Source: Alphaproteobacteria bacterium (GTDB lineage: Bacteria; Pseudomonadota; Alphaproteobacteria; SHVP01). Taken from it: DNA of 64,000 bases. This document shows positions 1 through 10,750 of this stretch, one piece after another (position 1 is the first letter of the stretch; each line of letters opens with the position of its first letter). The position numbers and the translations under genes are program-made. The stretch is taken from the NCBI GenBank assembly GCA_016869765.1, contig VGES01000001.1, positions 124,001 through 188,000 on the forward strand. Reading direction: 5' to 3'. The notes under the pieces were generated by a model. The model had not been told where the DNA came from, did not search any database, and saw only the letters and a list, made by a program, of their open reading frames with translations.

Positions 1-896
1 GCGAGGTGTCCAAGCTCAAGAACACCTACACCGACAAGCTGCCCGAGGAGATCAATCCGGCGACCGGCCGAATTCACACGACCTTCGACGTGGCCGTCGC
101 CAACACCGGTCGGCTTTCCTCAAACGACCCCAACCTGCAGAACATCCCGATCCGCACCGAGGAAGGACGCAAGATTCGTCGCGCCTTCGTTCCCGATCGC
201 GGCCACCAGTTGCTGTCGGCCGACTACTCGCAGATCGAACTTCGGCTCCTCGCGCACATGGCCGACATTCCGCAACTGACGCGCGCCTTCCAGGACGGGA
301 CGGATATTCACGCGCTGACCGCGAGCGAGGTGTTCGGCGTTCCGGTCAAGGGCATGGATCCAGCGGTGCGTCGTCGCGCCAAGGCGATCAACTTCGGCAT
401 CATCTACGGCATCAGTCCGTTCGGTCTCGCCCGTCAGCTGGGGATCGCCCAGTCCGAGGCGCGTGACTACATCAACGCCTACTTCCAACGCTTCCCCGGC
501 ATCCGGGGTTACATGGAGGAGCAGAAAGAACTCTGCCGCAAGAACGGCTGGGTCAAGACGATCTTCGGGCGGCGCGTCCATCTCCCGGGTATCCGCGAGA
601 AGAATCCGGCGGCCCGCGCCTTCGCCGAACGCCAGGCCATCAACGCCCCGTTGCAGGGCGCGGCAGCCGACATCATCAAGCGCGCCATGATCCGGCTTCC
701 CGAATCCCTGGGCACGGCCCAGCTCCGCGCCAGGATGCTGCTGCAGGTTCACGACGAGCTGGTGTTCGAGGTTCCGGCCGGTGAAACCAAGGAGACGGCC
801 GACCTCGTCAAGCAAGTGATGGAAGGGGTCGCCCACCTCAAGGTTCCCCTGGTCGTCGAGACGGGCATCGGCGGCAACTGGGACGAGGCCCACTGA
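1..896 (+). CDS. polA: DNA polymerase I, C-terminal part (5' truncated by window edge)
   Basis: Family A polymerase motifs in translation: DPNLQNIPIRTEEGRKIRRAF, LLSADYSQIELRLLAH, RRRAKAINFGIIYGIS, QVHDELVFEV. Confidence 0.97.
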   Translation, partial: EVSKLKNTYTDKLPEEINPATGRIHTTFDVAVANTGRLSSNDPNLQNIPIRTEEGRKIRRAFVPDRGHQLLSADYSQIELRLLAHMADIPQLTRAFQDGTDIHALTASEVFGVPVKGMDPAVRRRAKAINFGIIYGISPFGLARQLGIAQSEARDYINAYFQRFPGIRGYMEEQKELCRKNGWVKTIFGRRVHLPGIREKNPAARAFAERQAINAPLQGAAADIIKRAMIRLPESLGTAQLRARMLLQVHDELVFEVPAGETKETADLVKQVMEGVAHLKVPLVVETGIGGNWDEAH

Positions 897-899
897 GAC

Positions 900-1601
900 A
901 TGGCCAGGGAGCCGGTCGACCGGGACCTGCTCGACGAACAGTTGGCGTACTATCGGGCTCGAGCACCGGAATACGACGAGTGGTTTCTGCGCACCGGGCG
1001 TTACGACCGTGGGGTGCAGGCGACACGGGATTGGTTCGCCGAGGTGGCCGAGGTCGAGCGCGCGCTCGACCGTTTTGCGCCGCGCGGTCAGGTGCTGGAG
1101 CTGGCCGCCGGCACGGGCTGGTGGACCGCGCGACTCGCGCGCTACGCCGGGGCGCTCACCGCGGTCGACGCTTCGCCGGAAACGATCGAGCGCAATCGCG
1201 TGCGAATGAAGGCGATGAACCTCGCCCTGCCAACCTACGTCCAGGCGGACCTTTTCGCGTGGCAACCCGTTGTCGCCTACGACGCGGTGTTCTTCGGCTT
1301 TTGGCTCAGTCATGTCCCGGAAGAACATTTTGCCGCATTCTGGCAATTGGTTCGGAACGCGCTGGCGCCGGGTGGCCGGGTCTTTTTCGTCGACAGCCGC
1401 CGCGATCCGCAGTCGACCGCCCATGACCATGTTCTCGACGATGGCGACGTCCAGTGGCGTCGGCTGAACGACGGTCGTCGGTTTCGCGTCGTAAAGCGCT
1501 TCTACGACCCGCTCGAACTCGAAGAAACCCTTCGACGCTTGGGCTGGCAAGCGGTCGTGCGGACCACGGCGCGCTACTTCCTGATCGGCGAAGCCTCCTG
1601 A
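900..1601 (+). CDS. Class I SAM-dependent methyltransferase
   Basis: VLELAAGTGWWTARLARYAGALTAVDASPETIERNR (motif I/II); immediately downstream of polA. Confidence 0.85.
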   Translation: MAREPVDRDLLDEQLAYYRARAPEYDEWFLRTGRYDRGVQATRDWFAEVAEVERALDRFAPRGQVLELAAGTGWWTARLARYAGALTAVDASPETIERNRVRMKAMNLALPTYVQADLFAWQPVVAYDAVFFGFWLSHVPEEHFAAFWQLVRNALAPGGRVFFVDSRRDPQSTAHDHVLDDGDVQWRRLNDGRRFRVVKRFYDPLELEETLRRLGWQAVVRTTARYFLIGEAS

Positions 1602-1605
1602 CGGC

Positions 1606-2370
1606 TCAGCCGCCGACGATCGTCCGACCAGCGCCCGGGCTTATGGTTTGACCGGTCACGGCACTCGCCGCCGGCGAGGCAAGGAAAGCCACGACCGCTG
1701 CCACCTCCTCGGGCGTCGGCAGCCGGCCCATCGGGGCCTTGGCAGCCTCGGCTTCGATGAACGCCGGACCGACCGAGGCCAGGGTCAATTCGCTTCGCAT
1801 CAACGTCGGCGCCACGGCGTTGACGCAGATCTGCCAGGGAGCGAATTCCTTGGCCCAGGCCTTGGTCAGGCCGAGGAGCGCCGCCTTGGCCGCGGTGTAG
1901 TGCGACGCGGCGGGACTGCCCGCGAGGGCAAAATCCGAGGCGATCAGGACGATCCGCCCCCAGCGCTGGGCCTTCATCGCCGGCACCAGGAGTTGGGTGA
2001 GAAAGAACGTCGCTCGGACGTGGACCGCGAACATGCGATCGAAAAACGCCGCATCGATCGATTCGAACGGCGTATTGCGGCCGGAAATCCCCGCGTGGTG
2101 AACCACAATGTCGATGACGCCGCGTCCGGTGAGGCGTTCGCGAACGCGCGGCAGGAAGCGATCGAGGTCGGCGATGTCGCCGATCATGGACTCGGCCTTT
2201 CCGCCGCTCGCGCGCAGGGACCCGACGACCGCGTCCGCCTCGGCTTGGCGCACATCCTGAACGATGACGTGCGCTCCGGCGCTCGCCAAGGCATGGCAGT
2301 GGGCGCTGCCCATGCCCGGGCCGCCACCGCCTGTGACGAGCGCGGTGCGGCCCGCGAGCGGCCGGCTCAT
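1606..2370 (-). CDS. SDR family NAD(P)-dependent oxidoreductase
   Basis: MSRPLAGRTALVTGGGGPGMGSAHC, YTAAKAAL (YxxxK), TISPGAGRTIVGG; internal ATG at 2370 chosen over longer ORF to 2625. Confidence 0.9.
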   Translation of the reverse strand: MSRPLAGRTALVTGGGGPGMGSAHCHALASAGAHVIVQDVRQAEADAVVGSLRASGGKAESMIGDIADLDRFLPRVRERLTGRGVIDIVVHHAGISGRNTPFESIDAAFFDRMFAVHVRATFFLTQLLVPAMKAQRWGRIVLIASDFALAGSPAASHYTAAKAALLGLTKAWAKEFAPWQICVNAVAPTLMRSELTLASVGPAFIEAEAAKAPMGRLPTPEEVAAVVAFLASPAASAVTGQTISPGAGRTIVGG

Positions 2371-2380
2371 CGTGTTGGAG

Positions 2381-3820
2381 CTACTCGGCCGCCGCCCGTG
2401 CCACCCCGTCCCACTGCAGCAGGCGCTCGCCCAGCAGCCGGCCGAAGGTAAGTGCCGGCGTGAGCGACATGCCGTTGACGAATGCCTGGCCTGACAGCCT
2501 GGCAAAGCCCAGGATTTCGCCGGCCGCGTAGAGGCCCGGGACCGGGGTTCCGTCGTTCTTGACGACCTGCAGGCGTTCGTTGGCGTTGAGGCCACCGGGG
2601 CTGACGACGCTGAGGCCGCCGGCATGGATCGCGTAGAACGGCCCCTTCTCGATGCGCCGGAAGAGGTTCAAGCGGCCGAACTCAGGATCGTGCTGGCTGT
2701 CGACGGCTTTGTTGTACTTGGCGACCGTCGCTTCGAGATTGCCCGCCGGAACGCCAAGGCGTTGGGCGAGGCCGGCCAAGGTGTCGGCTTTGCTGTAGCT
2801 CGGGTGGTTCCCGAACAACTCGACCGCCTGGGCCCCCCGCACGGGATCGATCGCCGGGGCGTTCTGACGAATGCCTTCGTCGAAGACGACGAACATCGCG
2901 GTGTCTTTCTGTTTGAGCAGTGCGTGTTCACGATGATCGACGCTGGGGTGATCCTCGCGGACGAAACGTTTGCCTACGTGGTTGACGAAGATTTCCCAGG
3001 GCATGCGGCGTTGCGGCGCCAAAACGACGGCCGCCATGGCCGACAGCGGATCGTTCGGGTTGTCGAGCACGCCGGCGAACGAGCACAACAACTTGTCGCC
3101 GCCGTCGACTTTGGCGCCGATGGCGCGAGCCGCCCTGATGCCGTCGCCCCGGGAATAGGGATTGCAGCGAGAGCGCAACGGATAGCCCGGCGTGAGTTCC
3201 TTCCACAGCTCGGGATTGGCGGCGTAACCCCCGGTCGTGAGCACGACATTCTGCCCACGGAAGGTTTCGCGCACGCCGTTCTTTTCGGCCACGATGCCCG
3301 TCACGCGCCCGCCCTCGTGGAGGAGTTCGACCATCTTCGTGGCCAGACGCAGATCGATCTTGCCCGCGGCGACGAGCCGCTCGTGGACGGGACGGATCAC
3401 CTCGAGGATCGACACCGCCAGATTGTTGCCCCAGTAGTAGCGGCGCGTTCGATAAGGTTCATGGCCCATGCTGGTGAGCGGCGTTTCCGGCGCCGGCTTG
3501 AAGCCGATGTCGATCAGCCACTCGAACGTGTCGGAGGCGTGCTGCACCGCCAATCGGCCGAGCGTCGGGTCGACCGTATTCTTGGCGATGCGCTGGACAT
3601 CCTCGTAATGCTCTTGCCAGCTGTCCTCGATACCGAGCGACTTCTGCAACCGCGTGCCCGCGGCACTGATCTGGCCCGACGACCAGAACAAGGTGCCGCC
3701 CACCCGTCCGTCGGCTTCGATCTGCAGCACCCTGGCGCCGCGTTTGGCGGCGAAGATGGCCGCGGGCAACCCCGCCGATCCGGCACCGACGATGATCACA
3801 TCCCAAGAACTGGACGTCAT
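2381..3820 (-). CDS. FAD-binding dehydrogenase (fumarate reductase/succinate dehydrogenase flavoprotein-like)
   Basis: N-terminal WDVIIVGAGSAGLPAAIFAAKRGARVLQIEA Rossmann motif; GLYAAGEILG C-terminal FAD motif; paralogous to 3961..5397. Confidence 0.88.
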   Translation of the reverse strand: MTSSSWDVIIVGAGSAGLPAAIFAAKRGARVLQIEADGRVGGTLFWSSGQISAAGTRLQKSLGIEDSWQEHYEDVQRIAKNTVDPTLGRLAVQHASDTFEWLIDIGFKPAPETPLTSMGHEPYRTRRYYWGNNLAVSILEVIRPVHERLVAAGKIDLRLATKMVELLHEGGRVTGIVAEKNGVRETFRGQNVVLTTGGYAANPELWKELTPGYPLRSRCNPYSRGDGIRAARAIGAKVDGGDKLLCSFAGVLDNPNDPLSAMAAVVLAPQRRMPWEIFVNHVGKRFVREDHPSVDHREHALLKQKDTAMFVVFDEGIRQNAPAIDPVRGAQAVELFGNHPSYSKADTLAGLAQRLGVPAGNLEATVAKYNKAVDSQHDPEFGRLNLFRRIEKGPFYAIHAGGLSVVSPGGLNANERLQVVKNDGTPVPGLYAAGEILGFARLSGQAFVNGMSLTPALTFGRLLGERLLQWDGVARAAAE

Positions 3821-3907
3821 GTTATTCCTCCCCCGAGGTGGCTTTTCGGCGCGGCTGGGGCGCCGTTTCCGGCATCCTGCCAGAGCATGCCCGATGAGTC
3901 AGGCGAG

Positions 3908-3937
3908 AAAAAAAGACGGGGCCGCGAACGGCCCCGT
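3908..3937 (-). terminator. Rho-independent terminator downstream of the 3961..5397 CDS
   Basis: Minus strand reads ACGGGGCCG-TTCG-CGGCCCCGT-CTTTTTTT: 9-bp perfect stem, TTCG loop, T tract. Confidence 0.9.
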
Positions 3938-3960
3938 TCCCAACGTCTATCGATCGTCGG

Positions 3961-5397
3961 TTACTCGGCGGCAGCCCGGGCCGTGGCCGACCATTGCAGC
4001 AGGCGCTGGCCCAGCAGCCTCCCGAAGGTCAGTGCCGGCATCACCATCATGCCCCCGACGAAGGCGCCACCCATGGTTTGGGCGCTGCCAAGCACTTCGC
4101 CCGCCGCATAGAGGCCGGGAATAGGCTTCCCCTTGGCGTCGGTGACCCGCAATTGCTCATCGGCCCCGAGGCCGACGGTCGAGGAGATCGAGGTGCCCTG
4201 GACGCGGATTGCGTAGAACGGGGCCTTCTCGATCTTCACCGGTTTGTGCTGACGACCCAGCACGTCGAATCCGCTGGCCACGGCGTCGTTGTAGGCGGCG
4301 ACGGTCGCTTCGATGTTGGCGGGGTCGAACCCGGCCGCGCTGGCGAGCGCCCTGAGAGAGTCCGCCTTCTTGAACATCGGATGGTCCTTGGCGAAATGCG
4401 CGGCGATCTGCTCGCGCGTGTGATCGACGAGGACCGGTGGGGCGGCGGCAAAGATGGCGTCATCGAAAACGAGCCAGTGCCGCAGGTTGGGCTGGCGCAG
4501 CAGCGCGTGCTCGCGGATGTCGACGCTGGGCACGTCCTCGCGGACGAAACGCTTGCCGTGAGCGTTGACGGAAATTTCCCACGGCAGACGTACCTCGGGA
4601 TGGTGGATCGGGCGAGCGAGGATCTTGGCGGGAATGGTGTCGGTCTGCAGCACGGCGCCGAACGAGCACAGGTACTGCTCCGCGCCGCGCCACGTGGCGC
4701 CGACCGACTTGCCGAGGTTCAGGCCGTCGCCCAGGGCATATTTCCAGGCGGCATCGCAATACTGCGGGTGTCCACTCAGTTCCTTGAACAGCGCGCCGTT
4801 CGAGGAATAGCCGCCGGCGGCGAGAACAACGTTCTTGCCCTCGTACACGATCTCCTTGCCGTCCTTGCCCTTGGCGCGCACACCGGTGACGCCGCCGCGG
4901 GCATCGGTCACGAGTGCGGTGACCGTCGTCTCGAGCTGCAGTGTCACGCCGCCCTTCTTCACCTCGGCCTGGAACAGCGGCAACAGCGTCTTGAGGATCG
5001 AGCGTCCCATATCCGGACCCCAGTAGTAGCGCCGGGTGCGGTAGGGCTCGTGCGCGTGGCCCAACACGGGATGTCCTTCGATCGGCACGAAGCCTTCCTG
5101 TTCGAGCCAATCATAGGTCTCTGCGGCATGGTCGACGGCCAATCGCACCAGGGTGGGGTCGGCCGTGTCTTTGCAGATGCGCATCACGTCGTCGTAATGA
5201 TCGTCGGCCGAGTCCTGGATACCGACTTTGGCCTGGCGTTTGGTCCCGGCCGCACTCATCTGTCCCGACGACAAATGAAGCGTACCGCCGAGTTCATCGG
5301 CGCGTTCCAGCACCAGCACCTTGGCGCCCCGCCGCGCGGCGAAGATCGCCGTTGGCATTCCGGCGGTGCCGCCGCCGATCACGATTACGTCCCACAT
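3961..5397 (-). CDS. FAD-binding dehydrogenase (paralogue of 2381..3820)
   Basis: MWDVIVIGGGTAGMPTAIFAARRGAKVLVLE; GLYAAGEVLGSAQTMGGAFVGGM; shares C-terminus RLLGxRLLQWxxxARAAAE with neighbour. Confidence 0.88.
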   Translation of the reverse strand: MWDVIVIGGGTAGMPTAIFAARRGAKVLVLERADELGGTLHLSSGQMSAAGTKRQAKVGIQDSADDHYDDVMRICKDTADPTLVRLAVDHAAETYDWLEQEGFVPIEGHPVLGHAHEPYRTRRYYWGPDMGRSILKTLLPLFQAEVKKGGVTLQLETTVTALVTDARGGVTGVRAKGKDGKEIVYEGKNVVLAAGGYSSNGALFKELSGHPQYCDAAWKYALGDGLNLGKSVGATWRGAEQYLCSFGAVLQTDTIPAKILARPIHHPEVRLPWEISVNAHGKRFVREDVPSVDIREHALLRQPNLRHWLVFDDAIFAAAPPVLVDHTREQIAAHFAKDHPMFKKADSLRALASAAGFDPANIEATVAAYNDAVASGFDVLGRQHKPVKIEKAPFYAIRVQGTSISSTVGLGADEQLRVTDAKGKPIPGLYAAGEVLGSAQTMGGAFVGGMMVMPALTFGRLLGQRLLQWSATARAAAE

Positions 5398-5424
5398 GTG
5401 GTTCTCCCCCGGATGGAGGCGGGA

Positions 5425-5676
5425 TCAGGCGAACTGACCCCGCCGTTTGGTGCTGGCGCCCCGTCCCGACGGTTCGACACGGCGAACGATTTGTTCGCCG
5501 CGCTGGCGGGCGAGAACGCGGTTGAGTTGCTGGCGAAACGTGACCGTCGGGGCCAAACCGAACTCGGCGACGAGGTCGGCGTGCTCCTTCAAGAGATCTT
5601 CAATGCGACGGAGTTGTTCAGTCGAAGGGACGCTGCGGCTACCGCTACCGCCGCCGACACTGCCCGGCGTAGACAT
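5425..5676 (-). CDS. Small hypothetical protein (83 aa, basic C-terminus)
   Basis: ORF between FAD gene and motB-like gene on the same strand; no family recognised. Confidence 0.4.
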   Translation of the reverse strand: MSTPGSVGGGSGSRSVPSTEQLRRIEDLLKEHADLVAEFGLAPTVTFRQQLNRVLARQRGEQIVRRVEPSGRGASTKRRGQFA

Positions 5677-5826
5677 TGGGCCTCCCTGGCCATTCGAAGC
5701 GCGGTGCGGATCGTTCTTCGTTCTTGACCGCGCGCTTTGCCCGGTGTTCGCCGGGACTTGGTGTTTTGGGCCCGATTGACCGCCGGACCGCGCGTACGAC
5801 CGCTGGGATCGCCTTGTTATCCTAGC

Positions 5827-6501
5827 TCATCGATCGATCTTGATCACCACGCGGCGGTTCTTCGCCCGGTTTTCCTGCGAAGCGATCAGATTCTGGCGCA
5901 AATCCAATGTTTCCTGGAGAGGCTGCGTATCGGCAAGGCCGACCGCGGCCAACCGCTTGGGCTCGACGCCACGCGAGATCAGATAGCGCGCGACCGAGGC
6001 GGCGCGCGCCGCCGACAGCTCCCAGTTCGAGGGGAAGCGGGGGCTATTGATCGGGGCATCGTCGGTGTGGGCCTCGATCGTGATCTTCGCGTTGGTGCGG
6101 GCAAAGTTGATGCTGACCAATTGCGCGATCCGATCGAGCGATTCTTCGGCGTCCGGCAGGATATCGGCCGAGCCCGGACCAAAGAGGCGGTCGCTCGCAA
6201 ACGGCAGTGTCTGACCACGCTGCGCCGCCGGGGTGTTTGAGGATTGTTCGCCCGATTGACCGGATTCCATCGTGACGGTGTTCAGTTGCTTGCGTATGTC
6301 GACGAATGGAGTCGAGATTTCCTTGCGTGTGAATCCCTCGACGATGCCCTTCGAGACCGCCTCGAATTTTTCGGTGTTGGGCTCGGACACCGAATAAATC
6401 AGGACGAAGAAGCACAACACCAGCGTGATCGCATCGCCGTAGGTGCCGAGCCACTCGTCTTCGTTCGAGGGTGGGGGTTGAATCCTGGGGGCGCTGGCCA
6501 T
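5827..6501 (-). CDS. MotB/OmpA family protein (flagellar motor stator-type, peptidoglycan-binding)
   Basis: DEWLGTYGDAITLVLCFFVLIYSVS N-terminal TM helix; TIEAHTDDAPINSPRFPSNWELSAARAASVARYLISRGVEPKRL OmpA/MotB domain. Confidence 0.88.
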   Translation of the reverse strand: MASAPRIQPPPSNEDEWLGTYGDAITLVLCFFVLIYSVSEPNTEKFEAVSKGIVEGFTRKEISTPFVDIRKQLNTVTMESGQSGEQSSNTPAAQRGQTLPFASDRLFGPGSADILPDAEESLDRIAQLVSINFARTNAKITIEAHTDDAPINSPRFPSNWELSAARAASVARYLISRGVEPKRLAAVGLADTQPLQETLDLRQNLIASQENRAKNRRVVIKIDR

Positions 6502-6520
6502 GGTCGGTTCGTCGTTCTAG

Positions 6521-7361
6521 CTAGGCCGCTTGGCGACGGGCCTGCTGTCGCCCGCCCTGGCGTCCGCCACCCTTTTCCACCGAGTAGTGGATGGCCGGGT
6601 CGAGGAAGCTGTTCATGCGATCCTGGATGTAGCGCGGGCTCTTGTGCTCGGCCAGCATGGCGAACCCCTCGGACACCAGGAAGTTGCGGAAGCGCAAAAT
6701 GCCATGACGCTGCGTGAGCTTCGAGGCGGTCGGCGAGAAGATCAGGCGCTGCAACAGGATGCCGTAGAACGTGGTGATCAAGGCGACCGCCATGGCTGGG
6801 CCGAGCTGCGAGGAATCCCCGCCCAGGCTCTTGAGCATGATCACGAGGCCGATCAGGGTGCCCACCATCCCGAAGGCCGGCGCCAGAGAGGCGAGGGCTC
6901 GAAGGATTGTCGGCGTTGACGCTGGCGCGAGCCAACGTCCCGTCGGCGGCGGCGCTCAGCATCGAACGGACTTCATCGCCGGAATAACCGGTGATCACCA
7001 ACTCGACGCCGTAGTTGAGAAAGTGGTCCTGTTCCTTCTGGGTCTTGATCTCGCGCTCCAGCGCCAGGATGCCGTGCTTCTTCACGAGGTAGCCCCAACG
7101 GATGATCTTGCCGGTTTCGAGGGTCAGGGTCTCGCGCGTGATCTTCGGTCGGATGACCAGATTGAGAATCTCTTTGAGCGCGAGCAAGACGTAGCGCGGC
7201 TCATAACCGATGAAGCCGGCGGCAAGGGTACCGCCCACGACGATCGCCACGGACGGTCCGTCCACGAAGATCGAGAGATCGTCGGTGGCAAAAAGAATGC
7301 CACCGATAACCATCGCGAACCCCGCGACGACCGCAAAGATGGTCGAGATCGAAATGCGCAC
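6521..7361 (-). pseudogene. motA: MotA/TolQ/ExbB proton channel family protein, interrupted by a frameshift near 6904-6911
   Basis: N-terminal half MRISISTIFAVVAGFAMVIGGILFA... in one frame, C-terminal half ILRALASLAPAFGMVGTLIGLVIMLKSLGGDSSQLGPAMAVALITTFYGILLQRLIF in another; adjacent to motB-like gene. Confidence 0.8.
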
Positions 7362-7502
7362 GATCGAACCTCCCGAACCCGCCTGAATCCGGTGACTACA
7401 GGCCCAAGGCCGCGGGGATTATACACAGAACCTCACCCGTTAGGGCAAGCCCTTGATAGTAAATAGAAAACTTCCGTTCAACGCCGACGGGTGGTGGCCG
7501 GG

Positions 7503-9128
<1,626 letters not shown>

Positions 9129-9172
9129 AGAGGCGCCACGTTAGGGGGCGAACCGGCGGACTGCAAAGGGCG

Positions 9173-9904
9173 TCATGCCGCGGTCCGTCGGATGAGGGCG
9201 ATGAAGGTCGTTCGAACCGCCTCGAGAGTTCGCACCGGACTCGGGAAGTCACCCCGGAAGTGTTCGCCCTCGCGCGCAAGATCGTATCCTTCGGGGTCGC
9301 AGCCGGTGATGCGCCAACCCGTGCCGCGACCCCCCAACTGCGCCGCGAGGGCGTCGATCCCCGCGGCATGGTCGTCATTCATATGGGTGCAGATGTCGGG
9401 TTCGGCGTCGATGACCGCGCCATACCCCTCGGCGTCGAAGCGCATCAGGTTCCCGTCGATCCAATGGATTTTGCCGAAGCCCGCTACAAGATGGGCACTG
9501 GTGGCATGGACCCGATAGAACGCGAAGTCTCCGAAGTCGGCATAGCTCGCCGCATCGCCATGGCGCGCCAGAAAACGGCGCCGCGCTATGGCGGCCTCGC
9601 CGCCACAACGTTCGATGCGGCCCTGCATGCTAAGCCTAGTGCCTGTCAGCCGGCTCTTGAGACCGGTCGTCCCGTCGAACAGCAGCGACACCCTGGGGTC
9701 GGCCGCGAAGTTCCTCGTGTGTTCGGCCAGCCGCGACAACAGCAGGATCGGCGCCCCGTTCGGCAGGCAGGCGGTCAACACGAGGGAGGCATAGGGCGAT
9801 CCCGGGCCCGCCTCCGCGCCGGCGGCAATGGTCGCGAGAGCCGCCGTCGGGCAACGGCGAACCAAGTGTCGAGCCGGTCGATCCAGCGGGATGTCGGGCG
9901 CCAT
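9173..9904 (-). CDS. HugZ-like pyridoxamine 5'-phosphate oxidase-related FMN-binding protein with C-terminal DUF2470-type domain
   Basis: PNGAPILLLSRLAEHTRNFAADPRVSLLFD; C-terminal THMNDDHAAGIDALA. Confidence 0.8.
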   Translation of the reverse strand: MAPDIPLDRPARHLVRRCPTAALATIAAGAEAGPGSPYASLVLTACLPNGAPILLLSRLAEHTRNFAADPRVSLLFDGTTGLKSRLTGTRLSMQGRIERCGGEAAIARRRFLARHGDAASYADFGDFAFYRVHATSAHLVAGFGKIHWIDGNLMRFDAEGYGAVIDAEPDICTHMNDDHAAGIDALAAQLGGRGTGWRITGCDPEGYDLAREGEHFRGDFPSPVRTLEAVRTTFIALIRRTAA

Positions 9905-10039
9905 AGCGAGCGGAAAGCCTAACACAGGTCGGAAACGCCGGGCTTGGCGCCAACGTCATGGGAGAGATTGGAAAATAGCAACACAACCCCTAGATTCGGC
10001 CCTCGATTCTCGGGCTGTACCTGCCCAGGAGGGGCGCCA

Positions 10040-10744
10040 GTGCCCAATGCCTCGATCGCGCTCGTCGATGACGATCGCAACATCTTGACGTCCGTGTCGA
10101 TCGCCCTCGAAGCCGAGGGTTACGCCGTGAGGACCTTCGGCGATGGCCAGGAGGCGCTCGACGGGTTGACCCGCCAACCGGCCGACCTCGTCATCTTGGA
10201 TATCAAGATGCCGCGCATGGACGGAATGGAGCTGTTGGGCCGGCTGCGCCGCTCTTCCGACGTCCCGGTGATCTTTCTCACCTCGAAGGACGACGAAATC
10301 GACGAAGTGCTCGGCTTGAAGATGGGGGCCGACGACTATGTCCGAAAGCCGTTCTCGCAACGCCTGCTGATCGAGCGTGTCAAGACGATCCTCCGCCGAT
10401 CCGATGCGCGCAGCGGCAAACTTCCGGCCGGCAGCGAGGAAAAAACCATCGTGAGGGGGCCGATGACCCTCGACCCGGCCCGGCATACCTGCCTGTGGCA
10501 GGAGAGACCGGTTGCGCTGACGGTGACCGAGTTCCTGATCCTTCAGGCACTGGCGACGCGCCCTGGCCTCGTGAAGAGCCGCGATCAATTGATGGACGCA
10601 GCTTACGACGATCAGGTCTACGTCGATGACCGCACGATCGACAGCCACATCAAGAGGTTGCGACGCAAGTTCCGCGAGGTCGACGGCGAATTCGACGCGA
10701 TCGAGACGCTCTACGGCCTTGGCTATCGCTTTCGCGAAAAATAG
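10040..10744 (+). CDS. chvI: Response regulator ChvI, OmpR/PhoB family
   Basis: [39 protein letters not shown], winged-helix [18 protein letters not shown] start at 10040; chvI-chvG-hprK synteny. Confidence 0.93.
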   Translation: MPNASIALVDDDRNILTSVSIALEAEGYAVRTFGDGQEALDGLTRQPADLVILDIKMPRMDGMELLGRLRRSSDVPVIFLTSKDDEIDEVLGLKMGADDYVRKPFSQRLLIERVKTILRRSDARSGKLPAGSEEKTIVRGPMTLDPARHTCLWQERPVALTVTEFLILQALATRPGLVKSRDQLMDAAYDDQVYVDDRTIDSHIKRLRRKFREVDGEFDAIETLYGLGYRFREK

Positions 10745-10750
10745 TCGATC

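Noticed and set aside
120-1550. 476-aa minus-strand ORF opposite polA and the methyltransferase
   Set aside because: Shadow ORF spanning two unrelated plus-strand genes.
2624-5727. Two long plus-strand ORFs (2624-4111 and 3994-5727) opposite the FAD genes
   Set aside because: Shadow ORFs; their mutual resemblance only reflects the paralogy of the minus-strand flavoproteins.
6399-7361. 320-aa ORF as a full-length novel protein
   Set aside because: Only the first about 150 codons match MotA; the remainder is out-of-frame translation of the motA 3' half.
9944-9953. TTGGCGCCAA palindrome upstream of chvI
   Set aside because: Only 10 bp and GC-rich; expected by chance in this composition.
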